Shown here piece by piece: positions 1 to 10,917 of a stretch of DNA of 64,000 nucleotides; positions within the stretch are counted from its first letter, which is position 1; each line of letters starts with the position of its first letter. The stretch spans positions 582,206,471 through 582,270,470 of the forward strand of contig NC_053390.1 in the NCBI RefSeq assembly GCF_905171765.1, in the 5' to 3' direction. The position numbers and the translations under genes were made by a program. The DNA comes from Bufo bufo (Eukaryota; Chordata; Amphibia; Anura; Bufonidae). Below the pieces are notes generated by a model, which saw nothing but the letters and a program-made list of their open reading frames with translations, made no database searches and was not told the DNA's origin.

Positions 1-215
1 ATTTTACTGCCAGCCAGTACAAATAGAGGTCAAATATATATGTCTAAAAGAACAAAAAATATAAAATTGGATTAAAAACATGGCTAACAAAATCCCCCCT
101 CTTGAAAAAATCCCAAATGATAATAGTTGAAATTCGATAACACATGGTCGTCACAGGTGTTGAATTCCTCCGAGGTCCCAAACATTAGGCATTCACAGGA
201 CAGAAAATACCTTTT
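1..215. other. Host DNA left of the chromovirus, probably the 3' end of the hAT element
   Basis: This stretch has no credible gene. It ends in CTTTT (211-215), the left copy of the target duplication of the chromovirus that follows. About 60 bases near 140-200 (around GTCACAGGTGTTGAATT) resemble 5607-5670 on the far side of the insertion. The piece is therefore probably the 3' flank of the hAT element that continues from 5519. That assignment is inference. Confidence 0.5.
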
Positions 216-671
216 TGTCACGGAACCATGAACCAGACGTACAACAAGAGATAAGTGAAAATAAGAAGGCTTTATTAAAAATAAAGCTGTAAAGCAAAAG
301 TCCAAACGGATGGTGAAACCGAGCAGAGTCTTTGCGAAGCCAGAGGTCAGGAACCAGCAGGGTAGTCAGACGAAGCCAGGATCAGGAACCAGCAGGGTAG
401 TCAGACGAAGCCAGGATCAGGAACCAGCAGGGTAGTCAGACGAGGCCAGGATCAGGAACCAGAAGCAGCAGCAGTCTTAGAAGCATGTGAACACAAGAGG
501 ACCAAGCAAGGAACTGAAGCCACAGACCTCCTATATATATGAGCTAGGCATCCAGCTCCTCCCAGGGGAAGGAGGAGCCGCAGGGTGGAAGGCTACAAGA
601 AACCCAGGACCCAAGATGGCCGCCAGCACATGTCAAACGAAGGAGAGCAGCAAGCAGGTAAGACCATGACA
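216..671 (-). repeat. 3' LTR of the chromovirus
   Basis: This 456-bp LTR is downstream in element sense. A TATATATA box lies at about 532-540 and the predicted transcript start is near 507. An AATAAA poly(A) signal on the minus strand is at 271-276. Roughly 315-450 holds a 35-bp tandem repeat (core ATCAGGAACCAGCAGGGTAG), one unit fewer than in the other LTR. Confidence 0.93.
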
Positions 672-684
672 GTACCTCCCCCTC
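672..684 (-). promoter_or_regulatory. Polypurine tract of the chromovirus
   Basis: On the element strand GAGGGGGAGGTAC runs straight into the TGTCATGG start of the 3' LTR. This is the expected site and composition for plus-strand priming. The last codons of the gag-pol frame overlap it, since the TGA occupies 683-685. Confidence 0.85.
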
Positions 685-3600
685 AAGGGCCCCTCCTCCG
701 CGAAGCACAAAACGGTTTCTGAGGGAAGCGTGCGTGGAAGGCTCGGAGCAAGGCAGGAGCATGGACATCTGCGGAGGGAACCCAGGAACGCTCCTCTGGA
801 CCATAACCACGCCAATGGACCAAAAACTGCAACCGACCGCGGACCAGGCGTGAGTCCAGGATATTGCTCACCTCATATTCCTCACGATTGCCCACTTGGA
901 CCGGACGAGGCCGAGGAACCGAGGAAGTGAAACGATTACACACCAGTGGCTTCAACAGGGAGACATGAAACACATTGGAGATCCGCATGCCAGGAGGAAG
1001 CGCAAGGGCATAGGCTACCGGGTTTACCCTGCGAAGCACTCGGAAGGGACCAACAAAGCGAGGCGCCAGCTTGGGAGTGGGCACTCGAAGGTTGAGGTTG
1101 CGGGTGGACAACCATACACGGTCTCCGACCTGGTAGGAAGGAGCAGGCGCTCGTCTGCGATCAGCCTGGAATCTCTGGCGCTGCGCAGAGACCTCAAGGG
1201 ACTTCTGGATCTGTACCCAAGAAGCACGTAGGACGGAAAGGTGATCCTCCACAGCCGGAATATCCTGGGGAGAGAATACCTCCGGTAACACGGCAGGTTG
1301 GAACCCATAATTGGCCATGAAGGGAGACGTCCCAGAGGAAGAGTTCACCGCCGTGTTCCTGGCAAACTCAGCCCAAGGCAGGAGGTCAACCCAATTGTCT
1401 TGGTGATCGGAGACATAGCAACGAAGGAATTGCTCCAAGGCCTGATTGGATCGTTCTGCGGCCCCATTGGACTGAGGGTGGTAGGCCGAGGAGAAGGAGA
1501 GATGAATCCCCAACTGGGAGCAAAAGGCGCGCCAGAACCTGGACACAAACTGACTCCCCCGATCCGACACAATCTCCTTAGGCAAACCGTGCAACCGGAA
1601 GACCTCCCTGGCAAAAATCGTGGCCAACTCTTGTGCAGAGGGTAACTTCTTGAGAGGAACACAGTGGCACATTTTGGAAAACCGATCCACAATCATGAGA
1701 ATGACCGTATGGCCTCGGGATGCAGGGAGGTCCACAATGAAATCCATCCCCAGGTGTGACCATGGGCGCTCCCCGGTGGCTATGGGTTGCAGAAGGCCCA
1801 ACGGAAGGTGCCGAGGGGACTTACTCTGGGCACAAACGGAGCATGCCGCTACATATGCGGCGATGTCGGAACGTAGGGAAGGCCACCAGAACAGACGTGA
1901 AACAGCCCAGGACAGCTGATTCTTTCCAGGATGCCCCGCGGTCTTGGAGTTATGGTAGGTTCGCAACAACCGAGTGCGCAACTCCTCAGGCACAAAACAT
2001 CTGCCGTTGGGTCTCCCAGAGGGAGCACCAGATTGAGCCGCCAAAATCTGCTCACCCAGGGGAGAGGTCAGGCTGGTGCGAATGGCGGCCAGGATCTGAT
2101 TCGGAGGTATGACCGAAGTCGGAATCGACTCCTCCCTGGACAGCTCGGAGTACTGCCGTGATAAGGCATCCGCCCTGATGTTCTTGGAACCGGGTAGGTA
2201 GGAGACCACGTAATTAAAACGTGACAAGAACAGAGCCCATCTGGCCTGACGTGGTGTCAATCTCTTGGCCTCAGAAAGGTAGGTCAGATTCTTGTGGTCC
2301 GTCAGGATGAGAACCGGAACCACCGAACCCTCGAGCAAGTGCCTCCATTCTTTAAGGGCCTGCACGATGGCCAATAACTCCCTGTCACCAATCTGATAGT
2401 TGCACTCCGCGGAAGACAGTTTCCGGGAGTAAAACCCACAAGGAAGCAGAGGACCCTCTGGTGTTCTACGCTGAGACAGAAGGGCGCCTACTCCCGTCTC
2501 AGACGCGTCCACCTCGAGGACAAAGGGCAACCCAGGGTTGGGATGCGACAGAATCGGAGCCGACACAAAGGCGGACTTTAGGGCCTCAAAAGCTCGGATG
2601 GCCTCGAGCGGCCAGACCTGGGAATTACTGCCCTTCCTGGTCAGATCCGTGAGAGGCTTGGCCAGCATGGAAAAGTCCCTGATGAACTTCCGATAATAAT
2701 TGGCGAAGCCCAAAAAGCGCTGCAGGGAACGAAGACCACTGGGCTGGGGCCACTGTAAGACAGCCGAAACCTTCTCAGGATCCATGGAGAACCCCTCAGC
2801 GGAAATGATGTAACCTAAGAAGGTTACCTGGGATCGGTGAAATTCGCATTTCTCAAGCTTACCGAACAGCTTGTTCTCTCGTAACCGTTGCAACACTCGT
2901 CTGACATCCAGAATGTGGGCCTCCATGGATTCAGAATATACCAAGATGTCATCCAAATAGACTACCACACACTGCTGCAACAGGTCACGGAAAACATCGT
3001 TGATGAATTCCTGAAAGACTGCGGGCGCATTGCACAACCCAAAGGGCATAACCAAGGATTCGTAATGACCGGTCCTGGTGTTAAACGCGGTCTTCCACTC
3101 ATCGCCCGCCTTGATCCTTACCAGGTTATATGCCGCCCTCAGGTCGAGTTTGGTAAAGACCGTGGCCCCTTTAAGGCGATCGAACAGCTCGGAGATCAAG
3201 GGTATCGGGTAAGCGTTCTTGATCGTGATGCGATTGAGACCCCTGTAATCGATGCAAGGCCTCAACTCACCGCCCTTCTTTTTCACAAAGAAAAATCCAG
3301 CCCCTGCCGGGGACGAAGATTTGCGAATGTGTCCGCGTGAAAGCGCCTCCCTCACGTACTCCTCCATGGCCTCATTCTCCGCTACCGACAGTGGATAGAC
3401 TTTGCCACGAGGAGGAACGGCACCAGATTGTAACTCTATGGCACAATCGTATGGGCGGTGCGGAGGTAGGGCAACCGCGCGCACCTTATCGAATACATCC
3501 CGGTACTCCTCGTATTCAGGAGGCAACAGAGAGTCCGAGGAAGTACACAGCAACTTGACAGACCCATGGATGCAACTAGCCCCACACTGCGGTGACCACG

Positions 3601-5014
3601 AGAGGATCTCGACCGATCTCCAATCGAAAGTCGGATTATGCTTCTGGAGCCAGGGGTACCCCAAGACCACCGAGTAGTGTGGAGACGAAATAACCTGGAG
3701 GCAGACCGACTCTCTGTGAACGGCACCAATGGCTATTCCCACTGGAAGGGTCTCATGAGTCACGTGTGGCGGCAGAAGGGGTCTGCCGTCTATCGCCTCA
3801 AGAGCCAGTGGGGAACCTCGAGCCTGCAGAGGAATGGAATTGGCGGCAGCGAACACACTATCAATGAACAAACCACCAGCACCAGAGTCCACCAACGCCT
3901 GGGTCGTCACCGAGCCCCCGACCCAGGAAAGGACAACAGTGATCAGTGGTTTGTCAACACGGGAAACCGGGGACGAGGAGACTCCACCCAAGATCTGCCC
4001 CCGACAGGATCTCAGGGTACGAGCGTTTCCCGGACGGTTCGGACATGCCAACCGAAAATGCCCACCGAGACCACAGTACATGCATCGGCCCTCGCGTCTC
4101 CGGAGTGCCCTCTCCCCCTCGGACAGGCGAGCAAACCCCAGCTGCATGGGTTCACCCCCAGACAAGTCATCCCCAGGAGGCGTGGGAGGAGAGGGAGGCA
4201 CGGGTGGGACAGCAAACGTAGGCACCAATCTGTTAGAAGACCTCCGCAGGTTCTCCTTAAAGGAAGGTCTCTCCCTGAGTCTGGTGTCAATCAAAATCAG
4301 GAAAGAAATAAGAGACTCGAGCTCAACTGGTAGGTCCTTAGCTGCAACCTCATCCTTCAAGGCATCCGAGAGACCATGAGAGAAAGCAGCGACCAGAGCC
4401 TCATTATTCCAGCCCACCTCTGCTGCCAGGGTACGAAACTCAATGGCGTATTCAGCTACGGATCGTGAACCCTGTCTGATGGACATAAGGAGCTTCGCAG
4501 CAGAGGCAGCACGAGCCGGCACATCGAATACCTTCCGAAGAGAAGCAACAAAACCGGAAAACTCGGCAACCACCGGATTGTTGTTCTCCCATAAAGGGCT
4601 GGCCCAGGCCAAGGCCTTGTCCGAGAGCAGCGAGATCAAGAAGCCCACCTTTGATCTCTCAGTAGGAAAGGCATGTGGCAGCAACTCGAAATAAATGCCC
4701 ACCTGGTTAAGGAAACCTCGGCACTGAGTTGGCTCTCCCCCAAAGCGCTGTGGAAGAGGGGCAGAACCGGTCATACCCCGAAACACCGCAGGCGCAACAA
4801 CAGGTGTCGGGGTAGACTCTGGCGCAACAACCGGAGCGGCAGTAGGAGCGAGCCCAGGAGCGACAACCGACCCATCGGCAACGGGAGCGAAATGAGCCGT
4901 GCGTTCAAGCAGGGTTTGCAACGCCACAGCGAACCGACCCAACAGGTGATCCTGCTGATCAAGTCTGGCAACCAGCGTGGGTAGCGAGGATGGCCCTGTA
5001 CCGTCAGAATTCAT
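683..5014 (-). CDS. gag-pol: Gag-Pol polyprotein of a chromodomain Ty3/Gypsy element
   Basis: A single uninterrupted frame of 1443 residues encodes the particle protein and all replication enzymes. Gag takes up about the first 310 residues. A CX2CX4HX4C zinc knuckle (CMYCGLGGHFRLAC) follows near 311-325. The protease active site DSGAG is near 375. Reverse transcriptase has YLDD near 685, and RNase H begins around 836. Integrase has an HHCC zinc-binding region near 1018-1055 and a D-D35-E core (DFIVD near 1090, SDRGSQF near 1150, E near 1187). A chromodomain (LVHWRGYGPEERSWVP) ends the protein at about 1370-1425. Gag and pol share one frame with no stop or frameshift between them, as known for Tf1-like elements. 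The ATG lies 13 bases from the 5' LTR. All catalytic motifs I checked are present, so the element may be able to transpose. Confidence 0.96.
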   Translation of the reverse strand: MNSDGTGPSSLPTLVARLDQQDHLLGRFAVALQTLLERTAHFAPVADGSVVAPGLAPTAAPVVAPESTPTPVVAPAVFRGMTGSAPLPQRFGGEPTQCRGFLNQVGIYFELLPHAFPTERSKVGFLISLLSDKALAWASPLWENNNPVVAEFSGFVASLRKVFDVPARAASAAKLLMSIRQGSRSVAEYAIEFRTLAAEVGWNNEALVAAFSHGLSDALKDEVAAKDLPVELESLISFLILIDTRLRERPSFKENLRRSSNRLVPTFAVPPVPPSPPTPPGDDLSGGEPMQLGFARLSEGERALRRREGRCMYCGLGGHFRLACPNRPGNARTLRSCRGQILGGVSSSPVSRVDKPLITVVLSWVGGSVTTQALVDSGAGGLFIDSVFAAANSIPLQARGSPLALEAIDGRPLLPPHVTHETLPVGIAIGAVHRESVCLQVISSPHYSVVLGYPWLQKHNPTFDWRSVEILSWSPQCGASCIHGSVKLLCTSSDSLLPPEYEEYRDVFDKVRAVALPPHRPYDCAIELQSGAVPPRGKVYPLSVAENEAMEEYVREALSRGHIRKSSSPAGAGFFFVKKKGGELRPCIDYRGLNRITIKNAYPIPLISELFDRLKGATVFTKLDLRAAYNLVRIKAGDEWKTAFNTRTGHYESLVMPFGLCNAPAVFQEFINDVFRDLLQQCVVVYLDDILVYSESMEAHILDVRRVLQRLRENKLFGKLEKCEFHRSQVTFLGYIISAEGFSMDPEKVSAVLQWPQPSGLRSLQRFLGFANYYRKFIRDFSMLAKPLTDLTRKGSNSQVWPLEAIRAFEALKSAFVSAPILSHPNPGLPFVLEVDASETGVGALLSQRRTPEGPLLPCGFYSRKLSSAECNYQIGDRELLAIVQALKEWRHLLEGSVVPVLILTDHKNLTYLSEAKRLTPRQARWALFLSRFNYVVSYLPGSKNIRADALSRQYSELSREESIPTSVIPPNQILAAIRTSLTSPLGEQILAAQSGAPSGRPNGRCFVPEELRTRLLRTYHNSKTAGHPGKNQLSWAVSRLFWWPSLRSDIAAYVAACSVCAQSKSPRHLPLGLLQPIATGERPWSHLGMDFIVDLPASRGHTVILMIVDRFSKMCHCVPLKKLPSAQELATIFAREVFRLHGLPKEIVSDRGSQFVSRFWRAFCSQLGIHLSFSSAYHPQSNGAAERSNQALEQFLRCYVSDHQDNWVDLLPWAEFARNTAVNSSSGTSPFMANYGFQPAVLPEVFSPQDIPAVEDHLSVLRASWVQIQKSLEVSAQRQRFQADRRRAPAPSYQVGDRVWLSTRNLNLRVPTPKLAPRFVGPFRVLRRVNPVAYALALPPGMRISNVFHVSLLKPLVCNRFTSSVPRPRPVQVGNREEYEVSNILDSRLVRGRLQFLVHWRGYGPEERSWVPSADVHAPALLRAFHARFPQKPFCASRRRGP

Positions 5015-5027
5015 GGCTTGGTCCTAA
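5015..5027 (-). promoter_or_regulatory. Primer-binding site, predicted self-priming
   Basis: Only 13 bases separate the 5' LTR from the ATG, reading TTAGGACCAAGCC on the element strand. There is no TGG start as expected for tRNA priming. AGGACCAAGC is instead perfectly complementary to GCTTGGTCCT in the LTR (5345-5354), about 33 bases downstream of the TATA box, where transcription should begin. This is the arrangement known from Tf1, in which the RNA 5' end folds back as primer. Confidence 0.8.
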
Positions 5028-5518
5028 TGTCACGGAACCATGAACCAGACGTACAACAAGAGATAAGTGAAAATAAGAAGGCTTTATTAAAAATAAAGCT
5101 GTAAAGCAAAAGTCCAAACGGATGGTGAAACCGAGCAGAGTCTTTGCGAAGCCAGAGGTCAGGAACCAGAAGGGTAGTCAGACGAAGCCAGGATCAGGAA
5201 CCAGCAGGGTAGTCAGACGAAGCCAGGATCAGGAACCAGCAGGGTAGTCAGACGAAGCCAGGATCAGGAACCAGCAGGGTAGTCAGACGAGGCCAGGATC
5301 AGGAACCAGAAGCAGCAGCAGTCTTAGAAGCATGTGAACACAAGAGGACCAAGCAAGGAACTGAAGCCACAGACCTCCTATATATATGAGCTAGGCATCC
5401 AGCTCCTCCCAGGGGAAGGAGGAGCCGCAGGGTGGAAGGCTACAAGAAACCCAGGACCCAAGATGGCCGCCAGCACATGTCAAACGAAGGAGAGCAGCAA
5501 GCAGGTAAGACCATGACA
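5028..5518 (-). repeat. 5' LTR of the chromovirus
   Basis: This 491-bp LTR is upstream in element sense. The TATA box is at 5379-5387 and the predicted transcript start is near 5354. That gives a U3 of about 164 bases and an R-U5 of about 327 bases. It has one more 35-bp repeat unit than the 3' LTR and otherwise about one base difference. Confidence 0.93.
5379..5387 (-). promoter_or_regulatory. TATA box of the chromovirus promoter
   Basis: TATATATA on the element strand lies 33 bases upstream of the segment complementary to the primer-binding site. The same sequence is present in the other LTR at about 532-540. Confidence 0.7.
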
Positions 5519-5639
5519 CTTTTATGCCGCTGTTTTTACCTAAGACAGGGACCATTATTTTTTCTGGGTGGTGGCGATATTTGTGGGCTGTCATGAGGAA
5601 AATAAATTAAATGTGGTTGTCACAGGTGTTGAATTTCTC

Positions 5640-8600
5640 AGAGATCCATGCCTCATTCATTTTTAGAAATGTGAGGTAATCCACATGTGCGCTTATCAGT
5701 CACGGTCCCCACTGCTGCGCTGAACGTCCTTTCGGACAGGACAGTCGACGAGGGGCAAGCCAAGAGTTCCATGGCAAATTGTGTCAGGTCTGGCCACAGG
5801 TCAAGCCTGCACACCCAGTAGTTCAGGGGTTCCTCGCTTCTCAGAGCGTCCACATCGGCCGTTAACACGATCTAGTCAGACATCGGTTGGTCTAGGCGTT
5901 CCCTGAGGCGGGATCCAGAGGGCAGCTGTCAATGTGTTGGCTGCAAGAATGATCTCATATCCGAAGTGACCAACACATCTTTGAACCGCCCTCTTCTTGC
6001 ATGCACTGTAGGATTGATACTCGCAACTGTTCCTATGTGGGTGGAAATTCCTCTGCCAGCGCCCGCAAGGCCTTGAAATACTGCATTCTGACATCCCTCT
6101 GTGATGCTCTTAACATGTCCGTCATTTTGTGTTTGTACCAGGGTCTAAGTACGTTGCCACTCAGTACTGGTCCTTGCCCTTTATGCTTTTTATATGGGGG
6201 TCCCTCTTCAAACACTGTAGCATGAAGGCCCCCATTTGCACTAAATTGGAAGCGGTGGAGCGGCCTGGCTCCTGCTCATCGCCCAGGAGAATGTATTCCT
6301 CGGTCTCCTCCCCCCATCCACAGACAACACCAGGGATCCCCGAAAAGTTTAAAGCCTGCTCTTCTTGCTCCCCCTCCCCCCCAGGCACCATCATCCTCTG
6401 ACTCCTCTTCAGACTCCTGCTGATTTGTCTCAGATGGAGTAAGCCCCCCTGGGAATTCATTCAGCATTGCGACTTCCTCATCTTCCTGCTCCTGCTCCTC
6501 GACGGCTTGATCAATGACACAACGCAATGCACATTCCAGAAAGAAGGCGTAAGGTACTATTTCACTAATGGCACCCTGGCTGTGACTGACCAGTTTGGTG
6601 ATCTCATCAAATGGCTGCAGAAGTCTGCATGCGTTGTGCATGAGCAGCCACTGGCGTGTTGATAAAAACCCAAACTCCCCAGAACCTGTACTGCCGCAGA
6701 GTTTGTACATGTAGTCGTTAATGGCTCGTTTCTGCTGGAGAAGCCTATCAAGCATATACAAGGTGGAGTTCCAGCGCGTCGGGCAGTCACAAATCAGATG
6801 TCTGATGGGCAAGTGGTGTCACCGCTGAACGTTAGCAAGGCGAGCCATGGACGTGTAAGATCTTCTAAAATGGCCAGAGATTTTCCTGGCCTGCCACAAG
6901 ACATCTTGGACCCCGGGGTATTTGGCAACTAATCGCTGCACAACTAAGTTAAGGACATGTGCCATGCACGGCACGTGTGTCATTGTGCCCTGTTTCAGTG
7001 TGCTCAGCAGATTGGCACCATTGTCGCACACCAGTTTACCAACTGTCAAATTGAGCGGGTCAGCCACTGATCGGCCTGTGACTGCAGAGCTGAAAGCAGT
7101 GCAGGACTCTTGGCTTCCAGACACAACAGCCGCAGCACAGCATGGCAACGTTTCACCTGGCACGTCAAATAGGTTCTAGAGGGGTGCAGCGGAAGAGGCG
7201 GTAGCAGTGGAAAAGGTGGAGTCAGCCGACGAGGAGACGGAGGATGGAGTAGGAGGAGGAGAAGAAGAGGCAGGCCTGCATGCAATCCGTGGCGGTAACA
7301 CCAAATCCCAACAGGTGCCACAGGTTACATGCTTGACGGCCGTCAGAAGGTTCACCCAGTGGGCAGTAAAAGTTATGTACCTTCCCTGGCTGTGTTTGCT
7401 AGAACACGTGTCTGTAATCGGATGTATCTTGGCACCGACACTGTGTGCCAGAGATATATTAACTTGCCACTGAACGTGGCCATATAGCTCTGGGATGCCG
7501 TTCTGGGAGAAATATTTTCTTCCGGGGACCTTCCATTACGGTGTGCCAATGGCCACCAGTTTTCTAAAGGCCTCCGAGTCCACCAATTTATATGGCAGTA
7601 GAAGGCGGGCTAGCAGTTCCAGTGGTCAGCCGTTCGGCAAGAGGATTATCTGGCGTCATATTTTTTTACGCTCGAACATATAGGCCACGGAAGCCTGCCC
7701 TGTGCCAGATGAACGCGATGATGGCACGGTGGAAGGTAACATAGTAACATAGTACATAAGGCCGAAAAAAGACATTTGTCCATCCAGTTCGGCCTGTTAT
7801 CCTGCAAGTTGATCCAGAGGAAGGCAAAAAAAAAAACCTGTGAGGTAGAAGCCAATTTTCCCCACTTTAGGGTGGAGTGGAGGACAAATGGGAGGAGAGA
7901 GGAGAAGGAGAAGAGGCAGGACATGGAGCGCTGGGAGTGTGGCTTTGTGGGTTCTGACAACGATGCTCCCACTGGGGGCGGCCAGGTGCCTTCTTAAGGC
8001 AGTCATCCCTAGGTGAGTGTTTGGGCTTACCACTACTTTTGCGTTGACGGCACAGGTTGCAGATGGCAACACTATTATCAGCAGCTGACAAGTAAAAAAA
8101 AAAGCCCACACTGCGGAGCCATATGCCGGAGTCCTGGGAGCGCAAGATGTGACCATGCATGGTGGATGGCTCGCTTCAGATACATTAGCAGTCTGCTTTT
8201 TGTCTCCTGTGCACTGTGAATTCTGCCTGCTTCTCCTCCTTCTCCTCCCTATCTGCTGCTCCGTTTTTCCCTCTGAACTCCCCTCCTCTTCCTCTCTTGT
8301 AGGCACCCACGTGACGTTCATCGACACGTCATCATCGTCACCATCGTCACCATCGTCACCTTTACCACTGACATTAAAGATCTCGGAGTAGGCAGCAACA
8401 GCGGGGAACACCATCATTTGGCTGATCTGGGTACTGTCGTCAGACCTTTGGGTGGCGGCCGTTGCTACCTCATCTTTCTCATCCGATGCCAAGAATGGCT
8501 GCGCATCAGTAAGGTCTGGGAATTGATTGGAAAATAATTCCTCGAGTGGAGGGGCTATGGTGGTGGTGGTGATGTCTTTGGTGGTGCACATAGCATAGAG

Positions 8601-8717
8601 TGCGGAGGGTGCAGATACAGAGGATGAAGAGGGTGCGGAAGCGGAAGGCTGAGTGAGCCACTCAGTCAACTCTGGTAGTCTTTGACGTAATCGCACGCAC
8701 CTTCTCCAACTTCCCAC
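5640..8717 (-). pseudogene. hAT transposase with BED zinc finger, decayed
   Basis: Broken pieces of one hAT transposase run down the minus strand. From the N-terminus, 8717 to about 8150 encodes an acidic, Ser-rich leader. Near 8130-7900 a BED finger (AICNLCRQRKSSGKPKHS, then TALRRHLA) is split between two frames. An interspersed repeat at about 7735-7870 cuts the gene. Then come 7163-6819 (KLVCDNGANLLSTLKQGT, HVPCMAHVLNLVVQRL) and 6812-6276 (CPTRWNSTLYMLDRL, an RNase H-like core segment). At 5868-5653 is the hAT dimerisation segment, with SSTVLSERTFSAA. Several frameshifts separate the parts, so no active enzyme is expected. The chromovirus sits just past its 3' end. Confidence 0.85.
7735..7870. 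repeat. Interspersed repeat of the CATAGTAACATAGTA type
   Basis: The block starts with ACATAGTAACATAGTACATA, continues through GGCCGAAAAAAGACA and CCATCCAGTTCGGCC, and ends in a poly(A)-like run followed by CACTTTAGG. I recognise this as a dispersed vertebrate repeat but cannot name its family. It interrupts the hAT pseudogene. Confidence 0.6.
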
Positions 8718-8837
8718 TTAGGCTCCGGCCTGGTACACCTGCCCAACCCCTACCACCTCTGAGGAATGGCCGGACTCTGCCTCCACCTGTCATTTTCAAA
8801 GTGACCCTGTGCCAAAGTCCCTATAGAAGAGAAGTAT

Positions 8838-10245
8838 TTGTTAAAGCAGGTATATTGAACTGCTTAATTATTATTTGCTGGAGCAGGTATATCAAACCCC
8901 TTAATCAGTTTTTTTGGGAGGGCAACTGGTATACCACACCAGTTAAAATTATTTGTCACTCTTTATAGCTGGAGGATCTCAGCAGAACCACACACAATTC
9001 TTGCAAATTACAAATGTACTATACGGAAATTATATTATAGGTATATCACACCTATGCCTCATTCAGTTTTTTTGGGGGGCAACTGGTATATCACACCAGT
9101 TGAAATTATTTGTTACAATAGCGTTTGTCCCTCTGTATAGCTGGGGTATCTCAGCAGAACCGCACACAATTCTTGAAAATTGCAATTGTACTATATGGAA
9201 ATTATATTATAGGTATATCACACCCCTGCCTCAATCAGTCTTTTGGGGGGCAACTGGTATATCACACCAGTTGAAATTATTTGTTCCAATAGTGTTTGTC
9301 TCTCTGTATAGCTGCGATATCTCAGCAAAACCGCACACAACTCCTGCAAATTACAAATGCACTATATGGAAAGTATATTCTAGGTATATCACACCCCTGC
9401 CTCAATCTTATTTTTTGGGGGGCAAATGTTATATTACCCCAGTTGCAAATATTTGTTCCAATAGCGTTTTTCCCTCTGCATAGCTGGGATATCTCAGCAG
9501 AACCGCACACAACTCCTGCAAATGATAAATGTACTATATGGAAATTACAGTATATTATAGGTATATCACATCCCTGCCTCAATCAGTTTTTTTGGGGGGG
9601 CAACTGGTATATCACACCAGTTGAAATTATTTGTTCCAATATCGTTTGTCCCTCTATATAGCTGGGGTATCTCAGCAGAACCGCACACAACTCTTGCAAA
9701 TTACAAATGCACTATACGGAAAGTATATTCTAGGTATATTAGACCCCTGCCTCAATCATTTTTTTTGGGGGGCCAATGTTATATTACACCAGTTGCAATT
9801 ATTTGTTCCAATAGCATTTGTCTCTCTGTATAGCTGGGGTATCTCAGCAGAACCGCACACAACTCCTGCAAATTACAAATGCACTATACGGAAAGTGTAT
9901 TCTAGGTATATCACACCCCTGCTTAAATCAGTTTTTTTTGGGGGGGGGGGGGGCAAATGTTATATCACACCAGTTGCAATTATTTGTTCCAATAGCGTTT
10001 GTCCCTCTTTATAGCTGCGGTATCTCAGCAGAACCGCACACAAATGCTGCACAATACAAATGCACTATATGGAAAGTATATTATAGGTATATAACACCCC
10101 TGCCTCAATCAGTTTTTTTGGGGGGCAACTGGTATATCACACCAGTTGCAATTAGTTATTTCAATAGCATTTGTCCCTCTGTATAGCTGCAGTATCGCAG
10201 CAGAACCGCACACAACTGCTGGACAATACAAATGCACTATAATAT
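8838..10245 (-). repeat. Tandem array of about 175-bp units upstream of the hAT gene
   Basis: About seven to eight units of 170-185 bp repeat here. Each has GGTATATCACACC twice, once inside a short inverted repeat (CAACTGG...CCAGTTG), plus CTCAGCAGAACCGCACACAA. In element sense the array lies between the 5' end and the transposase. Short frames through it are artefacts of the repeat. Confidence 0.85.
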
Positions 10246-10361
10246 ACTTTCTATGTTAGAAAGTATATTATAAGTATATTACTCCCCTCAGTATGTCACA
10301 CCTATCAATAGCATACCTATACCAGCCCTTAAAAGGACTTTTGTGGCCCTATTAGCTAGCG

Positions 10362-10917
10362 TTTGGTGCACTGGCTCTACTCACCCTCCCTGGTCTTGTT
10401 CTGGGCCCCACTTTGCACTGTGTCCTGACTGCTGACAGCGTCAGGACGTATTGCACGTAGGCACACACTATGACCTGAAGCTGTGTGATGTCAGGTTGCA
10501 ATGAAGCGCAGGCCAGAAGAAGTCCAGAGAAGACCAGGGAGCGGTGAGTGATTGGCAGTGCCATCCGGCGTAATTAAGGTTCGTTTTTTTTTTTAACATC
10601 TGATCTGAGGTCTAATGGGGGTCCGATCTGAGTCTGATGGGGGTCTGATCTTAGGCTGATGGCTGTGAGTTCTGATGGGGGTCTGATCTGAGGCTGATGA
10701 GAGTCTGATCTAAAGCTGTTGGGGGCTGGGGGGGCTGATGGGGCTGATCTGAGGCTGATTGAGCTTTGGTGTCTGATGAGGGTCTGATCTGAGGTCCGAT
10801 GGAGCTTTGGGGGCCTGATTTAGGGGTCTGATGATGATTGAGGGTCTGATCAAAAATATTTTTTCTTATTTTCCTCCTCCAAATCCTAACTGTGACTTAT
10901 AGTCCAAAAAATACAGT
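10362..10917. repeat. Right half of a small DNA element with internal minisatellite
   Basis: 10365-10560 is a direct copy of 12597-12782 (core CCCCACTTTGCACTGTGTCC). A minisatellite of roughly 30-40 bp with core GATCTGAGGCTGATGGGG fills 10600-10860. The block ends with CTTATAGTCCAAAAAATACAG, the inverse of the sequence that starts the partial copy at 12152. Confidence 0.6.

Larger units (their letters stand above)
216..5518 (-). mobile_element. Full-length Ty3/Gypsy chromovirus, apparently intact
   Basis: This is a complete LTR retrotransposon read on the minus strand. Two LTRs (216-671 and 5028-5518) begin TG and end CA on both strands and flank one gag-pol frame (683-5014). A 5-bp target duplication CTTTT is present at 211-215 and 5519-5523. 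The primer-binding site and a purine-rich tract sit directly against the LTRs. The LTRs differ by about one base plus one 35-bp repeat unit, so the insertion is young. The C-terminal chromodomain and predicted self-priming place it near the Tf1/sushi group of chromoviruses. It is inserted in a decayed hAT element. Confidence 0.95.
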
